The notes: a model not told the origin generated them from the letters alone. 64,000 bases of DNA from Lutibacter agarilyticus (GCF_900188235.1 NZ_FZNT01000002.1:496001-560000), one strand, 5' to 3'. Positions 17,170-26,774 are shown, numbered from the stretch's first letter. Numbers and translations are program-made.

Positions 17170-18960
17170 TTAAGCTGTTACATGTATTAATTTTCTTCTA
17201 TAAGCCGTAAGAAGTCTCGATTTTGAAATAAAACCATAGTATTTACCATCTTTAATTACAGGTAAATTCCAAGCGACGGTTGTTTTAAATTTATTCATAA
17301 TTACTTCCATAGAATCCTTGTCGTAATTAATAATGTCAGGTACACTATGCATTAAGTCTAATACCTTTTGTTTTTCATATAATTTAGTATTAAACATAAT
17401 ACTCCTTATATCATCTAATGTAATAACTCCTAAAAATTCATTTTCACTGCTAACTACTGGAAAGTGATTTCTAGAGGATTTTGCTACGGCATTGTTCACA
17501 ATTTCACCTAAGGTCATTTCGGGTTTTAGTACAATAAAATTAGTTTCAATAACCTTGTCAATATCCATCAACATCAACACATTTTTGTCCTTGTCGTGTG
17601 TTATTAATTGTCCTTTTTTTGCCAATTCAGAAGCGTAAATATTGTGTGGTATGTAATGTTTAGTTATTAAATATGAAATAGAAGAAACAATCATTAACGG
17701 AATAAATAATTCATAACCACCAGTAAGTTCAGCAATTAAGAAAATCGCAGTTAACGGTGCTTGCAAAATTCCAGCCATTAAACCAGCCATTCCTACCATC
17801 GCAAAATTAGTTGAAGACAATTGGTGACCAAAAATTTGACTATGATTGATAATTGACGCAAATATATAACCCGTAATACTTCCTGTAAAAAGGGTTGGAG
17901 CGAAAACACCACCAACACCACCAGCACCAAAAGTTAAAGAAGTTGCAACTACTTTAAAAGTTACCAAGCCTATTAAAAGTGCTGTAATTATTAAAAAATT
18001 ATCAGGTTCAATATGAAAAATATTGTTTGTAACAATAGGAATGATGTTGCCTTTTAAAACATTGTTAATGGTTGAATATCCTTCACCAAATAAAGGCGGA
18101 ATTAAAAACACCATAATCCCTAATGATATTCCTCCAAAAAGCAATCGTTTATGAGCTCCTTTAAAATCTCTGAAAAAGGCTCCTATTTTAAAATAAACTT
18201 TACTGAAATAAATGGAAGTAGTTGCTGAAAAAACACCTAATAAAATATAAAATAGCACATCATTTAAATGAAATTTATCTTCAATATTAAAGTGCAATAA
18301 TACATCATCTCCAAAAAAGAAATATGAGGTTAACACCGCTGTAATAGATGCCAATAATAAAGGAATCATGGAAACCATGGTTAATTCTAAACTGAAAATT
18401 TCAACAGCAAAAATAATAGCCGCAATGGGCGCTTTAAAAATAGATGACATAGCTCCTGCAGCGGCAGCTCCAATAAGTAATGTTCTTGTGGTTTGGTTTA
18501 CGTGCATTAAACGCGCAAAATTTGATCCTAAAGCAGCACCTGTTGCCACTGTTGGACCTTCCAAACCTACCGATCCTCCAAAACCAACAGTTAACGGTGC
18601 TGTTAAAATTGAAGACCACATTTGGTGGCGAGGCATAATCCCTTTTAATTTTGAAATAGCAAATAATGTAGAAGGAATACCGTGACCAACTTTTTTCTTA
18701 ATTACATATTTTTTAACCATACGAACTAAAAACAGCCCTATAAGTGGAAAAATAAAATAAAAAGCTACGTGAATATCTTTGATAAATTCGCTCTCTAATA
18801 AATGTTGAATAAAATGTGTTAAGTTTTTTAAAAGTACAGCACCTAAACCTGCTAATAGCCCAATAATGGCACTAGCAATTCGAACAAACTGTTTATCAGA
18901 AATATGTTGGTATTTCCAAATTAGGAATCTTTTAAGGATGTATTTTAATTTAGTTGACAT
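17170..18960 (-). CDS. ClC-family chloride channel/antiporter with C-terminal CBS pair
   Basis: A 596-residue inner-membrane protein of about ten or more hydrophobic segments, followed from about residue 460 by two CBS modules (IDKVIETNFIVLKPEMTLG ... FLGVITLDDI and VLDLMHSVPDII ... YYGFISKSRL). ClC selectivity motifs are present: GHGIPSTL, GSVGLEGPTVATGA and GAGGVGGVFAPTLFTGS. The Glu in GLEGP is the gating glutamate, which permits proton-coupled exchange. CBS pairs usually bind adenine nucleotides and gate the channel, so transport may be tied to energy state. It forms an operon with the small membrane protein downstream. Confidence 0.92.
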   Translation of the reverse strand: MSTKLKYILKRFLIWKYQHISDKQFVRIASAIIGLLAGLGAVLLKNLTHFIQHLLESEFIKDIHVAFYFIFPLIGLFLVRMVKKYVIKKKVGHGIPSTLFAISKLKGIMPRHQMWSSILTAPLTVGFGGSVGLEGPTVATGAALGSNFARLMHVNQTTRTLLIGAAAAGAMSSIFKAPIAAIIFAVEIFSLELTMVSMIPLLLASITAVLTSYFFFGDDVLLHFNIEDKFHLNDVLFYILLGVFSATTSIYFSKVYFKIGAFFRDFKGAHKRLLFGGISLGIMVFLIPPLFGEGYSTINNVLKGNIIPIVTNNIFHIEPDNFLIITALLIGLVTFKVVATSLTFGAGGVGGVFAPTLFTGSITGYIFASIINHSQIFGHQLSSTNFAMVGMAGLMAGILQAPLTAIFLIAELTGGYELFIPLMIVSSISYLITKHYIPHNIYASELAKKGQLITHDKDKNVLMLMDIDKVIETNFIVLKPEMTLGEIVNNAVAKSSRNHFPVVSSENEFLGVITLDDIRSIMFNTKLYEKQKVLDLMHSVPDIINYDKDSMEVIMNKFKTTVAWNLPVIKDGKYYGFISKSRLLTAYRRKLIHVTA

Positions 18961-19008
18961 TAGAATTTTTTATAAAAAAGAGTTTGCAAAAGTATCCAAA
19001 TTAAAGGA

Positions 19009-19167
19009 TTAAACTATCCGTTTAGGACAATTTTTACATTTCTTTTCTCCTTTTTTTTTATATTTTTTGCAACACTCTTCTTTGGGCTCTTTTTTGGCTT
19101 TTTTCTTTGCTGAAGGAGACCAATCAAAATCATAATTAAAGATAGATGCAGTTTTTATTATGTTCAC
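19009..19167 (-). CDS. Small Cys4 lysine-rich protein (52 residues, GTG start)
   Basis: This short frame on the minus strand begins GTG at 19167 (reading MNIIKTASIFNYDFDWSPS) and ends TAA at 19011-19009. The product is 52 residues: a hydrophobic-aromatic start, then a very Lys-rich part with Cys-Cys in KEECCKK and a CKNC motif near the end. It has four Cys in all and might bind a metal. From memory, similar 50-residue proteins occur in other flavobacterial genomes, but I cannot verify this here. It lies alone between the ClC gene and aspS. Function unknown. The GTG start is inferred because no ATG lies in frame nearby. Confidence 0.6.
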   Translation of the reverse strand: MNIIKTASIFNYDFDWSPSAKKKAKKEPKEECCKKYKKKGEKKCKNCPKRIV

Positions 19168-19292
19168 GTTTTAGCTTGATTTATTTTTTTATGAATATAC
19201 AAATACTTTGAAAATCAACCTCATAAAATTTCAGAAGGCGAAATTAAATAATTAATCGTACACCTCCAAGTTCTTTAAATATACGGTAAAAA

Positions 19293-19320
19293 AAACCTCG
19301 ATAAAATTTTATCGAGGTTT
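19293..19320 (-). terminator. Terminator of aspS
   Basis: AAACCTCGATAAAA at 19293-19306 meets its exact reverse complement at 19307-19320. On the minus strand the hairpin runs into a stretch of Ts. It lies six bases beyond the aspS stop codon. Confidence 0.85.
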
Positions 19321-19326
19321 GTATTG

Positions 19327-21078
19327 TTATTGTAAGTTTAGTTTTAAACTTAGTTCTTTTAGTTGTTCATCATCAATAGTTGATGGGGCGTCAATCATAA
19401 CGTCTCGTCCACTATTGTTTTTAGGGAATGCGATAAAATCTCGAATTGTTTCTTGTCCACCTAAAATGGCAACCAATCTATCCAACCCAAATGCCAAACC
19501 ACCGTGAGGAGGTGCACCATATTCAAAAGCATTCATTAGAAATCCAAATTGCTCTTTTGCTTCTTCAGGTGTAAATCCTAAATGACTCAACATTAATGCT
19601 TGAGTTTCTTTATCGTGAATACGAATTGAACCACCACCAATTTCATTTCCATTCAATACTAAATCATAAGCATTTGCTCTTACTTTTCCTGGATCTGTAT
19701 CTAAAAGGTGCATATCTTCAGGTTTTGGAGATGTAAACGGATGGTGCATTGCGTGGAAACGTTCAGTTTCTTCATCCCATTCTAACAATGGAAAATCAAT
19801 TACCCATAAAGGAGCAAATACTTTAGGATCACGTAAGCCTAAACGTTCTGCCATTTCCATACGTAAAGCACTTAATTGCGCTCTAACTTTATGCGCACCA
19901 CCACTTAATACACAAATTAAATCTCCAGGTTTTGCACCAGTAGCTGCTGCCCATTTCGCTAAATCTTCTTGGTCGTAAAATTTATCTACTGAAGATTTAA
20001 AAGTTCCATCTTCGTTACATTTTACATACACCATTCCTAAAGCACCAATTTGCGGACGCTTAACCCATTCAATTAGCTTATCAATTTCTTTACGTGTATA
20101 GCTTGCTCCACCAGGAACTGCAATACCAACTACCAATTCAGCATTGTTAAATACACCAAATTCTTTGTGTTGAGCAACTGCGTTTAATTCTCCAAACTCC
20201 ATTCCAAAACGAATGTCTGGTTTGTCGTTTCCGTATTTTTTCATTGCTTCATCATAGGTCATACGTGGAAATGCAGCAATTTCAACACCATTTACTTCGC
20301 TTAATAAATGACGTGTTAAACCTTCAAAAGCATTTAAAATATCTTCTTGTTCAACAAAGGCCATTTCACAGTCAATTTGTGTGAATTCTGGTTGTCTGTC
20401 GGCACGTAAATCTTCATCTCTAAAGCATTTTACAATTTGAAAATACTTATCTAAACCACCAACCATTAGTAATTGCTTAAATGTTTGAGGCGATTGTGGT
20501 AATGCGTAAAACTGCCCTTCGTTCATTCTACTTGGCACCACAAAATCACGAGCACCTTCAGGCGTAGATTTAATTAAAACCGGAGTTTCAACTTCAATAA
20601 AACCAGCATCTGATAAATATTTACGAACTTCAATAGAAACTTTACTTCTAAAAATTAAATTGTCTTTTACGGGGTTTCTACGAATATCTAAATAACGATA
20701 TTTCATACGAAGCTCATCACCACCATCCGTTTCATCTTCAATAGTAAAAGGAGGGGTTTTAGAAGCGTTTAAAATGTCAAGTTTTTTTACTAAAATCTCA
20801 ACTTCACCCGTAGGAATATTTTTATTTTTTGAAACACGTTCAATCACTTCACCCGTAATTTGAATCACAAATTCACGACCTAAAGTTTTTGCTTTTTCAA
20901 CCATTTCTTTAGGAGTGCGCTCTTCATCAAAAATCAATTGCGTAATACCGTAACGGTCACGTAAATCAACCCAAATCATAAATCCTTTATCGCGCGATTT
21001 TTGCACCCATCCTGCCAAAGTAACTTCTTGGCCAACATTTGCTAATCGTAATTCTCCATTTGAATGTGTTCTATACAT
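19327..21078 (-). CDS. aspS: Aspartyl-tRNA synthetase
   Basis: Charges tRNA-Asp with aspartate. The 583-residue class II enzyme has an N-terminal OB-fold anticodon domain (about 1-105, [19 protein letters not shown]). Class II motif 2 reads [18 protein letters not shown] and motif 3 [18 protein letters not shown] insertion domain between them (about 290-420) marks the bacterial type. Whether it also charges tRNA-Asn cannot be judged without a search for asnS and gatCAB elsewhere. A minus-strand TAAATTTG element (21108-21101), a perfect -7 match, lies 23 bases before the ATG. Single gene with a strong terminator. Confidence 0.95.
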   Translation of the reverse strand: MYRTHSNGELRLANVGQEVTLAGWVQKSRDKGFMIWVDLRDRYGITQLIFDEERTPKEMVEKAKTLGREFVIQITGEVIERVSKNKNIPTGEVEILVKKLDILNASKTPPFTIEDETDGGDELRMKYRYLDIRRNPVKDNLIFRSKVSIEVRKYLSDAGFIEVETPVLIKSTPEGARDFVVPSRMNEGQFYALPQSPQTFKQLLMVGGLDKYFQIVKCFRDEDLRADRQPEFTQIDCEMAFVEQEDILNAFEGLTRHLLSEVNGVEIAAFPRMTYDEAMKKYGNDKPDIRFGMEFGELNAVAQHKEFGVFNNAELVVGIAVPGGASYTRKEIDKLIEWVKRPQIGALGMVYVKCNEDGTFKSSVDKFYDQEDLAKWAAATGAKPGDLICVLSGGAHKVRAQLSALRMEMAERLGLRDPKVFAPLWVIDFPLLEWDEETERFHAMHHPFTSPKPEDMHLLDTDPGKVRANAYDLVLNGNEIGGGSIRIHDKETQALMLSHLGFTPEEAKEQFGFLMNAFEYGAPPHGGLAFGLDRLVAILGGQETIRDFIAFPKNNSGRDVMIDAPSTIDDEQLKELSLKLNLQ

Positions 21079-21149
21079 TTTCTAAGTTTTTAAGAAAGTG
21101 CAAATTTAGTTAATTAAACAATATTTTAAGATGATATGTATAATTTTTT

Positions 21150-21285
21150 GGGCGTTCCATTTGCTTGGGCAAATGGCAGGCTTTCGCTACTCGCTTTTTT
21201 TTGCCTAAAAAGGCAAAAAAAGAGCTCAAACAAAGCCTGTGCTGAGCCGAGTCGAAGTGCTCAATCCTCGAACGCAAAACACCTG
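21150..21285. repeat. Degenerate interspersed repeat with nested hairpins
   Basis: This part of the 348-bp gap between aspS and the acyl-CoA ligase is more GC-rich and more structured than its surroundings. It holds CCATTTGC/GCAAATGG (21157-21164 with 21169-21176), CTTTTTTTTGCCT/AGGCAAAAAAAG (21194-21222) and the segment CTGAGCCGAGTCGAAG (21242-21257), which is similar to short repeats scattered through many Bacteroidota genomes. No coding frame is present. I infer a non-coding repetitive element; recognition is from memory only, and no second copy is in the window. Confidence 0.45.
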
Positions 21286-21426
21286 TTTTTTATAGCATAA
21301 AAGGTAAAATTAAGTTAAATAACTAGGTGTGTAACAAACCCTCTAAGTACTTCAACTAAATTATTCGTAGCTTTGTACGCTTTGAATTAGATAAAACTTT
21401 TATTTAATTAGATATGATTTTAGTGT

Positions 21427-23226
21427 ATGAATTATAAACACTTAGTTGAAGATATTAAAGACAATGTTGTACGTTTTAAAAATAAAAACGCCATTTATTT
21501 TAAAAATACAGTGCAAAATAGTTGGGAAGGAATTACTTGGGAAGACTTTGGAAAACGCATTAAAAACCTATCCAAATCATTATTAAACTTCGGCATCAAA
21601 GAACAACAAAACGTTGGGATATTTTCTGAAAATATGCCAGAGTGGATTATTGCTGATATTGCTGTGATGAGTATTAGAGCAGTAACCGTTCCTATTTATG
21701 CAACCAACTCTAAAAAAGAAGCCGAATACATTATTAATGATGCTGAGGTGAGCGTACTTTTTGTGGGCGGACAAGAAGAGTACAATAAGGCTTTTGAAAT
21801 TGCTAAAACTAATAAGTTCTTAAAACTTATCGTTGCCTTAGACAAAAGTATTTCAATTCAAAAAGATAAAAACTCTATTCATTTAGCTGATTTTGTAACT
21901 GCCGATTTTCCAGAAAGCTTGGAAACTGAGTTACAAAAAAGACATTATGAATGTGATTTAGAAGATTTAGCCAGTATTATTTATACTTCAGGAACTACCG
22001 GTGAACCAAAGGGTGTTATGTTAGATCATAATAATTTTGGAGCTTCTTTAAAAGCACATGATTATGAGTTGGAAGTTTCAGAGAAAGATTCATCGCTAAG
22101 CTTTTTACCGCTAAGTCATATTTACGAGCGTAGTTGGGTGTTTTTCTGTTTGCACAGAGGAATTGAAGTGTATTTCAATCAAAATCCAAAATTAATTGCC
22201 GAGGTTTTAAAAGAAGTAAAACCAACGTTAATGTGTACAGTGCCTCGTATTTTTGAAAAAATATTTGCGGCAATTCAAGACAAAAGAAAAGAAGCTTCAC
22301 CCACTAAAATGAAATTAGCGAGTTGGGCGTTGGGTATTGGAAATGCTTATTTTAATAAGTACAAACGACTTGATAAAAAAGTGCCACTTGCTATTAAAAT
22401 GAAGTTTAAAATTGCCGATAAATTGGTGTTGAGTAAACTGCGAGATGTTTTTGGTGGTCGCATTAAATTTATGCCTTGCGGAGGCGCACCTTTGGCGGCA
22501 GATATGGTGTCGTTTTTTCATTCATTCGGATTGAATATTAAATGTGGATACGGTTTAACTGAAACTACAGCAACAGTTTCATTATTTGGATACCAACATT
22601 TCGAATTTAATTCCGCAGGAAAACCAATTCACGGTACTCAAATTAAAATAGGAGAAAACAACGAGGTGTTAGTAAAAGGACCTGGCGTTATGCGAGGTTA
22701 TTACAAAAAACCAGCAGAAACAGCTGAGGTTTTTACAAAAGATGGTTGGTTTAAAACAGGTGATGCTGGTACAATGGATGCTGAAGGAAACCTAGTAATT
22801 ACCGATAGAATTAAAGATTTAATGAAAACTTCTGGAGGAAAATACATTGCACCTCAAAAATTAGAAACGGCTTTAATTAACGACTCTTTTATTGAGCAAA
22901 TTGCCGTAATTGGCGATCAACAAAAATATGTAACAGCCTTGGCCGTTCCTAGTTTTGAGAATATAAAAAAGTATGCCATTGAGCATAAAATTAGCTTTAA
23001 AGATATTGAAGAATTAATCAATCACAATCAAATAAAAGATTTGTTTGAAAAACGATTTGAAGAATTACAACAAGAATTCTCCATGTTTGAAAAGATTAAA
23101 AAATTCACCTTATTACCCAAAGAATTTAGTATTGAAGCGGGTGAAATTACCGCTACATTAAAATTAAAACGAAAGGTAATTCAGAAAAAATACAAAGAGT
23201 TGATAGATAAAATGTATGCTGAATAA
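21427..23226 (+). CDS. Long-chain acyl-CoA synthetase (AMP-dependent ligase)
   Basis: Activates fatty acids to acyl-CoA through an acyl-adenylate. The 599-residue protein shows the adenylate-forming family motifs in order: the P-loop-like YTSGTTGEPKGVM (about 189), YGLTETTATVS (about 375), and the hinge segment GWFKTGDAGTMDAEGNLVITD followed by RIKDLMKTSGGKYIAP (about 440-475). Length and sequence resemble the FadD15/FAA1-type long-chain ligases common in Bacteroidota. It is cytoplasmic or membrane-associated with no signal peptide. rsmI follows after 20 bases on the same strand. Chain-length preference cannot be judged. Confidence 0.88.
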   Translation: MNYKHLVEDIKDNVVRFKNKNAIYFKNTVQNSWEGITWEDFGKRIKNLSKSLLNFGIKEQQNVGIFSENMPEWIIADIAVMSIRAVTVPIYATNSKKEAEYIINDAEVSVLFVGGQEEYNKAFEIAKTNKFLKLIVALDKSISIQKDKNSIHLADFVTADFPESLETELQKRHYECDLEDLASIIYTSGTTGEPKGVMLDHNNFGASLKAHDYELEVSEKDSSLSFLPLSHIYERSWVFFCLHRGIEVYFNQNPKLIAEVLKEVKPTLMCTVPRIFEKIFAAIQDKRKEASPTKMKLASWALGIGNAYFNKYKRLDKKVPLAIKMKFKIADKLVLSKLRDVFGGRIKFMPCGGAPLAADMVSFFHSFGLNIKCGYGLTETTATVSLFGYQHFEFNSAGKPIHGTQIKIGENNEVLVKGPGVMRGYYKKPAETAEVFTKDGWFKTGDAGTMDAEGNLVITDRIKDLMKTSGGKYIAPQKLETALINDSFIEQIAVIGDQQKYVTALAVPSFENIKKYAIEHKISFKDIEELINHNQIKDLFEKRFEELQQEFSMFEKIKKFTLLPKEFSIEAGEITATLKLKRKVIQKKYKELIDKMYAE

Positions 23227-23246
23227 ATTGTATTTTTAGCAAAAAA

Positions 23247-23930
23247 TTGAACACATTGGAATCAAAATTATATTTAGTACCAACACCTATTGGAAATTTA
23301 GATGATATGACTTTTAGAGCCGTAAAGGTTTTAAAAGAAGTAGATTTAATTTTAGCTGAAGACACACGTACAAGCGGAAAATTATTAAAACATTTCGAAA
23401 TTTCTACACATATGCACAGTCACCATATGCATAACGAGCATAAAACAGTGGCAAATATTGTGCAAAGAATCAAAAACGGAGAATCGGTTGCATTAATTTC
23501 TGATGCGGGTACACCCGCCATTTCTGATCCAGGTTTTTTATTAAGTAGGGCTTGTTTAGAAAATGGTGTTGAAATTGAATGTTTACCCGGTGCTACAGCT
23601 TTTGTACCTGCGCTGGTAAATAGTGGCTTGCCTAATGATAAATTTGTGTTTGAAGGTTTTTTACCTGTTAAAAAAGGGCGCCAAACTAGACTCACATTTT
23701 TAGCTGAAGAAACCAGAACTATGATTTTTTACGAATCGCCACATAAACTACTAAAAACTTTAGGTCATTTTGCTGAATATTTTGGCGAAGACCGATCCAT
23801 TTCCGTTTCGCGCGAGTTAACCAAACTATACGAAGAAACTGTTAGAGGATCCATTGCTGAAGTAATTCAGCATTTTACAACAAAGCCACCAAAAGGAGAG
23901 TTTGTTGTGGTTGTAGCAGGAAAAAAGTAG
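23247..23930 (+). CDS. rsmI: 16S rRNA (cytidine(1402)-2'-O)-methyltransferase
   Basis: Methylates the ribose of C1402 in 16S rRNA using S-adenosylmethionine. The 227-residue product has the tetrapyrrole-methylase fold signature LYLVPTPIGNLDDMTFRA at the N-terminus, LAEDTRTSGKLL, SDAGTPAISDPGF (about 90) and CLPGATAFVPALVNSGLP (about 112). No ATG lies before the conserved start; TTG at 23247 (MNTLESKLYLV) is my choice, and a second TTG at 23256 is possible. A weak start codon may keep expression low. It lies 20 bases after the acyl-CoA ligase and ahead of a strong hairpin. Confidence 0.9.
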   Translation: MNTLESKLYLVPTPIGNLDDMTFRAVKVLKEVDLILAEDTRTSGKLLKHFEISTHMHSHHMHNEHKTVANIVQRIKNGESVALISDAGTPAISDPGFLLSRACLENGVEIECLPGATAFVPALVNSGLPNDKFVFEGFLPVKKGRQTRLTFLAEETRTMIFYESPHKLLKTLGHFAEYFGEDRSISVSRELTKLYEETVRGSIAEVIQHFTTKPPKGEFVVVVAGKK

Positions 23931-23959
23931 GTTTTTTCAGAATATCATCATAAAAATTT

Positions 23960-23992
23960 AGACCTAACAGGTTTTCAAAACCTGTTAGGTCT
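23960..23992. terminator. Terminator of rsmI made of a 16-bp palindrome seen in flavobacteria
   Basis: AGACCTAACAGGTTTT (23960-23975) and its exact complement (23977-23992) flank a one-base centre, about 30 bases past the rsmI stop. It can form a near-perfect stem. From memory, GACCT-N-CAGGT palindromes of this kind recur across flavobacterial genomes, so it may be a mobile palindromic repeat recruited as a terminator. Confidence 0.65.
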
Positions 23993-24090
23993 TTGATTTA
24001 AAAGTTGTTTCTTCAAAGTGTGTTTTTTGTAAATATTTGTAAATCAGTCTTTTTTTCGATTTTATATTTAAGTAATAAAAATAATGATAT

Positions 24091-26034
24091 ATGAAAAACT
24101 TTACTTTTACCTTATTAGCAGTTCTTTTACTTTCTGCAACTACTCACAGTCAAAAAATGTTTTGGACTTCTTATTTTGGAGGTGAAAATTCTAATGGAGC
24201 AATCATACAATATGATCTCGTTACAGATCAATTGTCTACCAAATTTAGTTTAGAAGGCTCACCTATTAATGGTGCCGATGTCTTTTTAAATACAGATTCT
24301 TGGGAACATCCAGGGGCATTAATGAAAGCTCAAGATGGTTTCTATTATGGAGTTACAACCCTTGCTAGTATTGGAACTACTAATTTAGATTTTGCATCTA
24401 GTAATTTAGCAGAAAATAATGCAAATGGAGTATTATTTAAGATAGATCCTAGCAATTACAATATTAAGATTCTACATGTTTTTGAAGGTAGGAATGAGTT
24501 TATTAGCGGAAATCGAGTAAAAGTAGCCACAGATGCTTATGAAAATAATTTATCCATGCCAGTTTATGCTCCAATAGAAGTTTCTCCAGGAGTGTTTTAT
24601 GGGTTAACTGAAGAAGGTGGAACATCTGATAGAGGTGGTATTTATAAATTTGAAGTGGCCACAGGAACCTATTCACACATTGCAAGTTTTGATAAAGCTG
24701 TTCATGGAGAAGGAGTACACTCTCCATTAGTTGCAGGAGATGGAGATAACTTATATGGTGTGTTGAAAACGTTAAACGGAAATAATAATGGGTATTTATA
24801 CAAAATAAATAAAGCTACCAATCAACTAAATTTTGTAAAAGATTTAAGTGATGCAACACAAGGTATACTTTGGGTTATTAATAATCCAAGAGGTTCTCTA
24901 GTGTATAACTCAAGTCTTAATTTATTAGTAGGCGTTAAAGATCGCTTTGATGAAAATTCTAATTGGGGAGGAGGTTGTTATGCATATAACATAACCACAG
25001 ATAAAGTAGAAAATAGATTTACCATTACCTTTGGAGATTTAAGTGTTTTAGGTAGTAATGCTGTAGGTATTGTTAGAGGAGCTAATGCAAAATATTATAT
25101 TATTACAATGTCTAGTGGCGCATTAGATAATGGTACCATTATTGAATATGATTTTACAGCGAACGTACCATTAAAAGTTCATGATTTTCCTGCTCAAGGG
25201 GCTAATAATAATAGACCGTCAGGTGAAGGTTTACAGGTAATTGGTTCAAAAATTTATGGCTTTTATCAAACCTCTGGTGATAATGGGAAAAATGCCATGT
25301 GGAGTTTTGATTATGTAAACCAGGCCTTTAATTCATTTTTACCATCAAATGAAAATACTTTTGGAACTGGAATTATAACTTCATTTTTGTTTGATAACGG
25401 AAGTATTATTGGAAGTTCAATGTTTGGTGGTCTAGGAGATGTAGGAAGTATCTTTGAATACAACACAATTTCTCAAGCAGTTACCATAAAAAAAAGTAAT
25501 CAAGCTCCAAAAGGTAGAAATTTAGTAGGCGGTGTTTACATTCAAGATAATTCTTTATGGGCAATCACGAATAAAGGTGGTGAAAATGCAACTGAATTTT
25601 ATGAGACAGGGGGATATGTAAAACTAGATTTAGTTAGTGACCAAAGTGAATTTTTGGGCCAAAAATTTACAGGAAGTTTTAGAAATTTTCAACAAGCATT
25701 TCAGTTTTCGGGTGTAGATGTTGCTAACAATAAATTGTATCAAATAGTAGATGTACATCAATCACTTGCTCGTTCTAAAACATTTGTACAACAAGATCTA
25801 ATTACGAATCAAAAAATAACATTAAAAACAATCGATGACGCATTTAATACTTCGCCTATTTATCTTGCAGGTAAAGTGTATTACGGTTCTGGTACTAATA
25901 TTGAAGTTTTTAACACAAGTACTGGTCAGTTTGAAACGCCAAGTACTATAGCTGCTGAAACGGCAAATGGTTGGGTGAAAGGAGGTTTAATTAAAGCCTC
26001 TAATAATAAATTTTATGGCTATCCTCTAATTTAG
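24091..26034 (+). CDS. Secreted beta-propeller-like protein, N-terminal part of a frameshifted gene
   Basis: The 647-residue frame starts with a signal peptide (MKNFTFTLLAVLLLSATTHSQ). It continues with repeated blades such as GGENSNGAIIQYDLVTDQL, NANGVLFKIDPSNYNIK, DRGGIYKFEVATGTY and NGYLYKINKATNQL, each pairing a GG/NG-G step with a Y-F-hydrophobic strand, as in the Bacteroidota propeller repeats that carry GG-N-NGTIF sequences. It ends abruptly in NNKFYGYPLI at 26034. The adjoining frame directly carries on the same repeat (SSNLAEPTAKSSIFSYDPSD) and ends in a T9SS sorting domain, so this product has lost its secretion signal if the break is real. Substrate unknown. Confidence 0.7.
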   Translation: MKNFTFTLLAVLLLSATTHSQKMFWTSYFGGENSNGAIIQYDLVTDQLSTKFSLEGSPINGADVFLNTDSWEHPGALMKAQDGFYYGVTTLASIGTTNLDFASSNLAENNANGVLFKIDPSNYNIKILHVFEGRNEFISGNRVKVATDAYENNLSMPVYAPIEVSPGVFYGLTEEGGTSDRGGIYKFEVATGTYSHIASFDKAVHGEGVHSPLVAGDGDNLYGVLKTLNGNNNGYLYKINKATNQLNFVKDLSDATQGILWVINNPRGSLVYNSSLNLLVGVKDRFDENSNWGGGCYAYNITTDKVENRFTITFGDLSVLGSNAVGIVRGANAKYYIITMSSGALDNGTIIEYDFTANVPLKVHDFPAQGANNNRPSGEGLQVIGSKIYGFYQTSGDNGKNAMWSFDYVNQAFNSFLPSNENTFGTGIITSFLFDNGSIIGSSMFGGLGDVGSIFEYNTISQAVTIKKSNQAPKGRNLVGGVYIQDNSLWAITNKGGENATEFYETGGYVKLDLVSDQSEFLGQKFTGSFRNFQQAFQFSGVDVANNKLYQIVDVHQSLARSKTFVQQDLITNQKITLKTIDDAFNTSPIYLAGKVYYGSGTNIEVFNTSTGQFETPSTIAAETANGWVKGGLIKASNNKFYGYPLI

Positions 26035-26717
26035 CAGAGCCAACTGCAAAATCATCAATTTTCTCATACGACCCAAGTGACGGAACAACCGCAGTTTTAG
26101 CAGAATTTGATGCAGCAAACAGAAGTTTAAATGACGCTCCAACTGAGTATAACAATAAGTTATATGGATTTTCTAACTATGGAGGAGCCAATTCAAATGG
26201 GTATATTTTCTCAATGGATATGACATCTAACCAAGTAGATATCCTTCATAATATTAATGGCACAACAGATGGTAGAATTTTTGAAGGTTCGTTTACCGTA
26301 TATAATAATAAACTGTATGCAGTTTCATTCTCAGGAGGTCAAAATAATAATGGTACCTTAGTTAGTTTTGATCCTTCAAATAATACACTAACTACATTAA
26401 AACATCTTACAATTGAGAATGGAAAAGCCTTTAAATCTTCACCTGCTTTTTGGGACGATTCAACACTTTCTGTTGATAACTTTACAAATCAAGGGATTAA
26501 CTTTAAAATTTATCCCAACCCAACAAACGCTTCATTTATTGTAAACTTTGAAGATTATGATAAGGTGATGCTGTATGATTATACAGGGAGAAAAATTAAA
26601 ACATATTCTAAATCAACTTCATACAATACACAAAATTTAAAAGTTGGTTTATACTATGTGAGTTTACTTAAACAAGGTAAAATAATAGGTCGTCAAAAAA
26701 TTATAATTAGTAAATAA
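26035..26717 (+). pseudogene. C-terminal part of the same gene in another frame, with T9SS type A sorting domain
   Basis: Reading the third frame from about 26019 gives an uninterrupted continuation, SSNLAEPTAKSSIFSYDPSD ... NNKLYGFSNYGGANSNGYIF, with propeller blades of the same style as upstream. It reaches the first internal ATG at 26214 and then a sorting domain (INFKIYPNPTNASFIVNF, DYTGRKIKTYSKS, GLYYVSLLKQGKIIGRQKII). The full-length protein would be about 875 residues. One inserted or deleted base near 26020-26031 explains the break. No long homopolymer is at the site, so a sequencing slip is not obvious, but an assembly error remains possible. A separate 167-residue product from 26214 would lack a signal peptide. 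Confidence 0.75.
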
Positions 26718-26737
26718 GAGCAATCTAATTTTAGGTT

Positions 26738-26773
26738 AAAAAATGCTTTACATTAATTTGTAGAGCATTTTTT
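26738..26773. terminator. Bidirectional terminator between convergent genes
   Basis: AAAAAATGCTTTACA (26738-26752) can pair with TGTAGAGCATTTTTT around a short loop, with one G-T pair. A-run on the left and T-run on the right suit both the rightward secreted-protein gene and the leftward HxlR gene. Confidence 0.75.
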
Positions 26774-26774
26774 T

